Origin: Wyeomyia smithii
Taxonomy: Eukaryota; Arthropoda; Insecta; Diptera; Culicidae
DNA length: 64,000 bases
Assembly (NCBI RefSeq): GCF_029784165.1
Contig: NC_073695.1
Location: 215,377,493 to 215,441,492, forward strand
Reading direction: 5' to 3'
The notes beneath the pieces were generated by a model. The model ran no database searches. It was given only the letters and a program-made list of their open reading frames with translations, and had not been told where the DNA came from. Of the stretch, positions 57,865-64,000 are shown piece by piece (within the stretch, counting starts at the first letter, position 1; every line of letters begins with the position of its first letter). The position numbers were made by a program, and so were the translations under genes.

Positions 57865-60800
57865 TTTTTTTGGCTAACGGACCGTTCACCGGTCTAGGGC
57901 CGAACGAATTAAAGATGTTCAGCTTCTTCTGTCTTGGGCAGCCGTTCTCCAGTCTCCCCGTACACCAGCAGATCGTGCATCTTCTTCCACCGCGCACATC
58001 CACCGCGTGCGAGGCCTACCACGGAGTCGACGGCCTCTTCCTGGTTCTCTACTGAAGATAGTTTTGGCGGCTCTCTCGTCAGGCATCCTGGCTACATGTC
58101 CAGCCCACTGAAGCCTGCCCCGCTGTATTACCTTCACTATATCACTATGTTTGTATACCTGGTACAACTCGTGATTCATGCGTCTGTGCCACACTCCATT
58201 TTCCAGTTTACCGCCAAGTATCGAACGCAGAACTTTACGCTCAAAAACTCCGAGCACTCGTCGATCAGCTTCCTTCAGCGTCCATGCTTCATGTCCGTAA
58301 AGGGCCACCGGGAGTATCAGCGTCCTATACAGCGCTAGTTTTGTGCGAGTTTGCAAACTACGGGACCTTAGCTGGTTACGTAGTCCGCAGAAGGCCCTGT
58401 TCGCAGCTGCAACTCGTCGTTTCACTTCACGGCTCATATCATTGTCACATGTCACAAGCGTACCAAAATAAACGAATTCGTCAACCACTTCAAATCGATC
58501 CCCATCTATTTCCACCTCAGCACCAACACCACGAGGACTCCCACGCTCTCTGCCAGCTATCATGTACTTCGTTTTGGCAGAGTTAATGACAAGTCCCAAT
58601 CTCGCTGTTTCTCTCTTAAAAGGTACGAAGGCCTCCTCCACGGCCTTACGGTTGATACCAATGATATCGATGTCGTCCGCAAAACCAAGAAGCAAGTGAG
58701 ATTTCGTGATGATCTTACCGTTTCTTTCGACGTTTGCTCTTCGTACTGCATCCTCAAGAGCGATGTTAAACGTCCAAGCGATGTTAAACTGCTGCGATGC
58801 TGATGTCTAGTCAGCTATCCACACGCACGATTGGGATCCCTCCAGTGTCATACGACTCAGCTTTATTAGTTTCGTAGGGAAACCGTGTTCCAGCATGATC
58901 TGCCACAGCTCGTTTCTTTTCAGTGAGTCGTATGCCGCCCTGAAGTCCACAAACAGATGGTGAGTCGATAAGTTGTACTCCGGAACTTATCGAGGATCTG
59001 TCGCAGGGTGAAAATTTGATCCGTCGTGGAACGCCCCTGTCGAAAACCAGCCTGGTATTCGCCAACAAAGGATTCCGTTAACGGTCTCAATCTGAAGAAC
59101 AGGATACGGGAGAGCACTTTATATGCGGAGTTGAGCAACGTTATACCTCGATAGTTGCCACAATCCAATCGATGGCCCTTCTTATAGATAGGGCATATGA
59201 GGCCTTCCAACCAGTCGTTCGGCATTTGTTCATCCACCCAGATCCTTAGTATTATCTGGTGGATCGCGTAGTACAGCCGCTCGCTCCCTGCTTTTAGAAG
59301 TTCGGCCGGGATACCGTCCTTCCCAGCGGCCTTGCCGTTTTTCAGCTCACTAATCGCCTTTTTCACCTCCTCCTCTGTTGGTGGCTCCACAGCTTGTTCG
59401 TCACTCATAATCGTCAACCTGTTCCTGCTCTGCTCATCCGGCTCCTCACCGTTCAATAGCTCCTGAAAATGCTCCTTCCACCTGGCTGCAACCGTCGGTT
59501 TATCAGTAAGCAGGTTGCCGTCCTTGTCATTACACATGACCGGCACAGCGAAATTCCTGCTTCTGACTCTGTTGACAGTTCTATAGAATCTCCGCACGTC
59601 GTTTTGAGCATAGCTGTCCTCTGCGCTGGCGAGCACCTGCTCCTCGTACTCGCGCTTCTTCCGACGATGGGTTCTATTTTCGGCAGCTCTCGCCACCCTG
59701 TACCTCTCTCTGTTCTGACGCGTAGCCGCAGTTAGCATGCGGCTCCTGGCACGGTTCTTTTCATCTGTCGCACTCTGGCACTCAGCATCGAACCAGCCGT
59801 TAAGCTGTCTTCCACGCGTCGTACCTACCACCTTTCTCGCAGTCGTTTCGATGGCGCCGTGAATACTGCTCCACAGCCCATTTATGTCTTCCACTCCTTC
59901 CTCCTGCTGTTCTGCGATCCGTTGATCCAGCTCTCTGGCGTATTCTGCTGCCACGCCATCAGCTTTCAACCGCTGAATGTTGAAACGCGTCGTCCTCTCT
60001 GTGCGAGATTTCAGCACATTCGACAACCGTGCGCGGATCTTACAAACGACGAGATAATGGTCAGAGTCAATGTTTGGTCCCCGAAAAGACCTAACATCAG
60101 TAACATCCGAAAAGTGCCGACCGTCAATCAGTACGTGATCGATCTGGGAGCAGGCTTCTCCATTTGGATACCTCCAGGTGTGTTTCCGAATATTCAAACG
60201 TGGAAAATAGGAGCTACATATGGCCAGTCCTCTGGCTGCGGCAAAGTTTATCAGCCTCAGGCCGTTTTCATTGGTTGACGAGTTGAGGCTATGCCTTCCA
60301 ATGACCGGACGGAAAAATTCCTCCCTCCCAACCTGTGCGTTTGCGTCTCCGATGACGAATTTTACGTCGTTTTTTGGGCACTCGTCATAGATTCGCTCAA
60401 GCTTGTCATAGAATTAATCTTTGACTTCATCGGATTTGTCGTTTGTCGGTGCGTAGGTGTTGATTAAACTGTAGTTGAAGGATTTGCCCTTAATCCTCAA
60501 CACGCATATACGGTCATCTACGGGCCTCCACCGGATGATTCTTGTTTTCTGATTTCCCAGCACTACGAAACCGACGCCCCGTTCCGCTGCTTTGCCGCCA
60601 CTGTAGTAGATGTGGTACTTGGAAGAAGTGCGTGCAATAGGGTCAATTACACGGAATTCTTTTTCTTCGTAATTTGGCCACCGAACCTCCTGAATCGCTG
60701 CGTTTGACTCCCTACCGCTGTAGTTCTCGAACAAACAAGCCAGCCCGCGCCGGTTCATTGAGAGATCGGACGTTCCAAGTACCCAATTTCCAATCTTTCG

Positions 60801-61221
60801 CCTTAATCTTTTTCCGTGTTAGTAGCCTAGGTCTTTGCCAATTGATCCGTTCCGTATTTTTAAGTTCGTTGTTCGTGGTTGAAAAAGGTTTCGGTATGCT
60901 ACCTCACCAGGGTCGCGATACCTACATCCTGCTGATGGGGCTGCCATCTTAGGTGTAGCTGGCGGGATACAGCATTCAATAATTCAGCCGCCCGCTCCGG
61001 GTCAGACGCTGTTTACGCCGCTCCTATGGGGATACAGCCGCGTACGACCCCCTTCCCAGTCAGCATACGACCACAGTTTCCACCGGGGTTGGTTACCCGA
61101 TCACCGCTAATTTACTCGTATTCCGGTCGGCACCACGTGGAGGTTGGGATAGGAGTTGCTGGACAGAGGTGAATGGCCACATTCGGGTCTCAAGTTACAC
61201 GTGCCCAGCCATTTGCCAACC
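57865..61221 (-). mobile_element. RTE-type non-LTR retrotransposon with 13-bp target duplication
   Basis: GCGCATTTAGGTT is found at 57852-57864 and again at 61222-61234. A T-run at 57863-57871 is the minus-strand poly(A). So the element spans 57865-61221, about 3.36 kb, with its 5' end at the high coordinate. The 5' leader (60960-61221) is GC-rich and non-coding. The single ORF carries endonuclease and RT but is frameshifted and has lost part of the RT centre. Confidence 0.88.
57919..60940 (-). pseudogene. RTE-type endonuclease-RT ORF, frameshifted and internally deleted
   Basis: Minus strand. The N-terminus near 60810-60750 reads KDWKLGTWNVRSLNEPARAG, then a frameshift into 60758-60414 (AAIQEVRWPNYEEKEF, SLINTYAPTNDKSDE). 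The next frame, 60197-58920, has IDHVLIDGRHFSDV and IDSDHYLVVCKI (end of the endonuclease), a basic linker and the RT start (ELKNGKAAGKDGIPAELLKA, CGNYRGITLLNSAYKVLSRI, VGEYQAGFRQGRSTTDQIF). Between about 58920 and 58700 the RT palm is damaged: FKAAYDS-type sequence is lost in a frameshift and the QGD/LLF box is missing. The last frame, 58695-57919, opens at LLGFADDIDIIG and ends with LQWAGHVARMPDERAAKTIF and a basic tail. The blocks are those of RTE-clade elements (JAM1-like in mosquitoes, from memory). Inactive. Confidence 0.88.
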
Positions 61222-61234
61222 GCGCATTTAGGTT

Positions 61235-62820
61235 ATCAGGAGCAATTCTCGCTGAAACTAGGCCACTAGGTGCACAAGGTCTTTCAAATTCGATATAAAT
61301 GCACATAGTCATTAGAAATAGAGAAAAAATGATAATGCCATTTTATTTTATCGAATTTGTTGACCCCTTGGTCACCAAGGGGCGGAAAAGTTTTCAAAAA
61401 AGTTGAAATTCTAGCAATTCTTGATGTATTATTTGAGCTATATCTCTAAAATTCGTTATGTAAAGTACTTCCAGTGGCACTTTTCTGTAAAGAGTAATGA
61501 TAGTGCTTTCATTTGAAGTGATCAGAACTTAGGCCGCCATCTTGAATTTGGCCACTATCTTGGATTATATCAGAAAAATGCAATTTTGATCATTTTCGCA
61601 ACTACCGATTTTCGTTCTGAGACCAGCATTGAAAAGCTGAGAAAAAATGCTATAAGAAACAAGAAAAAAATTAGGTGAGCATGTGTGTTGATCAATCAAT
61701 TGAATCTATTTTCAAACGTAGTAACCTGTCTACTGAGACCAAGCGGATGATTATGGGTAACACCTGACGATGATTTTACATTTTTCTTTTACCTTTTTTT
61801 TTTAAAAAATATTTTAAGTGTATATTTTTTCGGAGAGACAAAAATATTAACTACAACTTTGTATAAGACGTCATACCGATCAAACAGACCGTTTTGGCCC
61901 TGAAAATATTTTTAATCATCAATTCTCTCCCAAAATAGCATTTTTCAATAGCTTCTCAAAAATGAGTCGTGTTGCAAAAAATTAACCCAGAGACTACATT
62001 CTAACATTTCTTTCATATCATCGTTTTTGTGCAGCACTGATGCGACTCGAAATTCGAGAGAAACGTGCTTGAAAATTTACGTTTAAAATTAACTTTCCTA
62101 TTTCCTTGAAAATTCGGGCTTTAGGGATTTTCCATTCTAATTCAACTTATTTGGGTTTATTGTGTACATATTTTACGCAAGTTGTATAAGTTTCAATGCA
62201 ATGGAATGAACCCAAACAAAAAGCCATCGGAGACTAACAACATTTTCAACGAACTGTAAGGACGTGTCCGTGGGATTGCATTGTAGTAGCGATAAGAGTG
62301 CGGGAGAATACCGAAGAGAAAGAGGATAGGAGAGAACAATGTTAGAGATTAAGTGTTTTCCTGCTATTATTATCGATACCACTCACCGTGCAACGCACGT
62401 GCTGCCTAAATAAATATCTGTGTAGTTCAGTCAATGGTCAATTCGAGAACAATATTCGAATTGTGATTTACCGCATGATAATAACAGTAGGGTGCCACGG
62501 AAATCGACTTTTCCAATTTCGTTTAGCGGTTGGTCTCAAAAATTTTATTGACATTCCTTCAACGGAATAAACTGTTGATATTAATTTTATCTCATTTTCC
62601 ATGGTAAATAGGAATGACCGCATGACAGTAGAACTATATCTTGTTATAGCAGGGTGACATGTTTTGAAAAATGTAACAAGAAAGTGTCATTTTTAGTGGT
62701 TCAAATGGTTGAAACTTCGTTATACATTGGTTACCATTTGTACACTATTGTTTTCTTTTAACTTACAGTCACATAACAGATATGCAACTAAAGAACCAAA
62801 AACCTAAATTAATCCACCTA
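61235..62820. repeat. Middle-repetitive, non-coding sequence
   Basis: It begins with AGCAATTCTCGCTGAAACTA (61251), as at 42821. Blocks at 61830-62190 share phrases with 32040-32830, partly in reverse. The phrase GCCGCCATCTTGAATTTGGC near 61531 is like the matrix of other mosquito repeats. No gene. Confidence 0.45.
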
Positions 62821-63400
62821 GCGGTCAGACTCAGCCTTTCTCATTCAAACTTTTTATTTGTAAAAATAGATTTATAATCCGTTTGCACAATATTCAATAG
62901 GGACTTATGGGGCAATAAGACCTTCCATATGACACTGATTTTATGAGAATCGGTCCAACCATCTCTGAGAAACATTAGTGAGATAAAATAGTCTCCAGAA
63001 CACGTTTCTTTCCATAACTTTTGAACCACATGTTCAATCTTCATAAAAATCGAAAGTTAAGGGTTTTTATGTAGCCCGTTCATTTAAAATCAATTTTGTT
63101 CAAATCGGTTGTTCAAATCGGTTCAATCGGTTTCTGAGATATTGATGTTTCGTGATTTTTTCATTTTGATACAAAACCTTTAAACTAGAAATCAGATTAC
63201 AATAAAATTCAATAGGGTCTTATGTGGCAACTAGGCCTTTCATTTGCAATTATTTACATTGAAATCGATTCAGCCATTTTTGAGAAAATCGAGTGAGATT
63301 GGAAGAGCGTTACACACACACAGAAAATGCTCAGCTCGTCGAACTGAGTTGAGTGATATACGACATTTGGCCCTTTTGAAAAAGTGAAATTATTGAAATC
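62821..63400. repeat. Decayed interspersed repeat, family D, copy 1
   Basis: Contains AATCGGTCCAACCATCTCTG, CACGTTTCTTTCCATAACTT, AACCACATGTTCAATCTTCA and, after a short CA run, GAAAATGCTCAGCTCGTCGA then ACTGAGTTGAGTGATATACG. The end includes the near-palindrome CTCAGCTCGTCGAACTGAG. Part of it is duplicated internally (AATTCAATAGGGTCTTATG near 63207 and ATTCAATAGGGACTTATGG near 62892). Confidence 0.6.
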
Positions 63401-63539
63401 ACTTAAAAAAAAGTGAAATGATAGAAATGACTTTTAATTTCAACTTCAATCCCGAGCAAGGCCGCAAACATTGAAATAGTACAATATCAAATATAAATGA
63501 TGTTGAGGCCACATGTTTTGATCGTAGCTATAGTTTTAA

Positions 63540-63945
63540 ACAGTCTGCGGGTTACGTTTCTTTCTATAACTTTTAAACCACATGTTCAAACATTATGAAA
63601 TTCATTGTTTAAGGGTTCAAAAACTCATTAATTTGAATTCAACTATGTTCATAGCTTCTGAGATATAAAAGCGATTTTCACATTCTGATGTAGCGCCAAA
63701 ACTAAAAGTTTGATTTCAATGAAATTCAATAGCAACATAAGCAGCAAATAGACCCTTAATTTGACACCAAGATAGAAAGAATCGGTCAGACCATCTCTGA
63801 GAAAAGTGAGTGAGAAAAAAAGGTGCACATACACACGTACACACCCACACACAAACATATACACTTATACATGCATACATACAGAAAATGCTCGATTTGT
63901 CGAACTGAGTCGAGTAGTATATGATATTCAGCCATGTGGATCACT
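63540..63945. repeat. Decayed interspersed repeat, family D, copy 2
   Basis: The same order of phrases as 62821-63400: ACGTTTCTTTCTATAACTTT, AACCACATGTTCAAACATTA, GAATCGGTCAGACCATCTCT, a CA tract (63824-63885), then GAAAATGCTCGATTTGTCGA and ACTGAGTCGAGTAGTATATG. Confidence 0.6.
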
Positions 63946-64000
63946 TTTCTACCTTTTAATTAGCTAGTGATCGTTAGGAGAAAGTCAATATGTTTACTTT

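Overview
This 64 kb window looks like repeat-rich intergenic or intronic DNA from a culicine (Aedes-type) mosquito. I recognise no intact host gene. The assignment is an inference from the mobile-element set: LOA-, Jockey-, RTE- and L1/Tx1-type non-LTR retrotransposons, a BEL/Pao LTR element whose gag carries a PHD-like finger, a Penelope-like element, a DD37D mariner relative, three tRNA-derived SINE families (one resembling mosquito Feilai), TIR MITEs and long fold-back elements. A run of exactly 500 N (56846-57345) marks an assembly gap.

Layout. 1-3915: several 5'-truncated non-LTR relics on the + strand, three of them from the same LOA-like family (reverse transcriptase plus RNase H). 4320-5500: a decayed Jockey-type fragment on the - strand. 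5575-11700: an L1/Tx1-type element on the - strand with ORF1 (zinc knuckle) and ORF2 (endonuclease and RT). Its ORF1 is split by a 1.37 kb insert (9157-10525) that holds a roughly 430-bp tandem duplication. 11732-23074: a BEL/Pao element on the - strand with both LTRs and a 5-bp target duplication. It is itself interrupted by a nearly intact Jockey element (17328-21725, + strand, 16-bp target duplication). This gives a readable order of insertion: L1/Tx1 first, then Pao, then Jockey.

23075-40400 is mostly non-coding. It holds SINE copies, a second Pao relic (30480-31260), TIR MITEs, a 106-bp hairpin element, a 0.96 kb fold-back element and a promoter-like module repeated near 27.4, 39.4 and 39.7 kb. 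40428-41425 is a broken DD37D mariner transposase. 41529-45080 has a Harbinger-like MITE, a long (CA)n tract, a SINE and a small TIR transposon with a transposase relic. 45082-48508 is a TA-flanked MITE that received a Penelope-like element whose ends form a 456-460 bp inverted repeat. 48551-49566 is a second giant fold-back, and 50048-51641 a 1.6 kb TIR element with subterminal repeats. 51642-57850 is mostly unassigned sequence with one SINE and the gap. 57852-61234 is an RTE-type element with a clear 13-bp target duplication but an internal deletion. The last 2.8 kb holds decayed mosquito middle repeats.

The genes form no shared pathway: each coding unit belongs to a selfish element and almost all are broken. 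The most informative features are the nested insertions, the very long inverted repeats (possible hairpin-RNA sources), the Penelope terminal structure, the promoter-like module and the unassigned transposase relic. All homology calls come from reading motifs, not from database searches.
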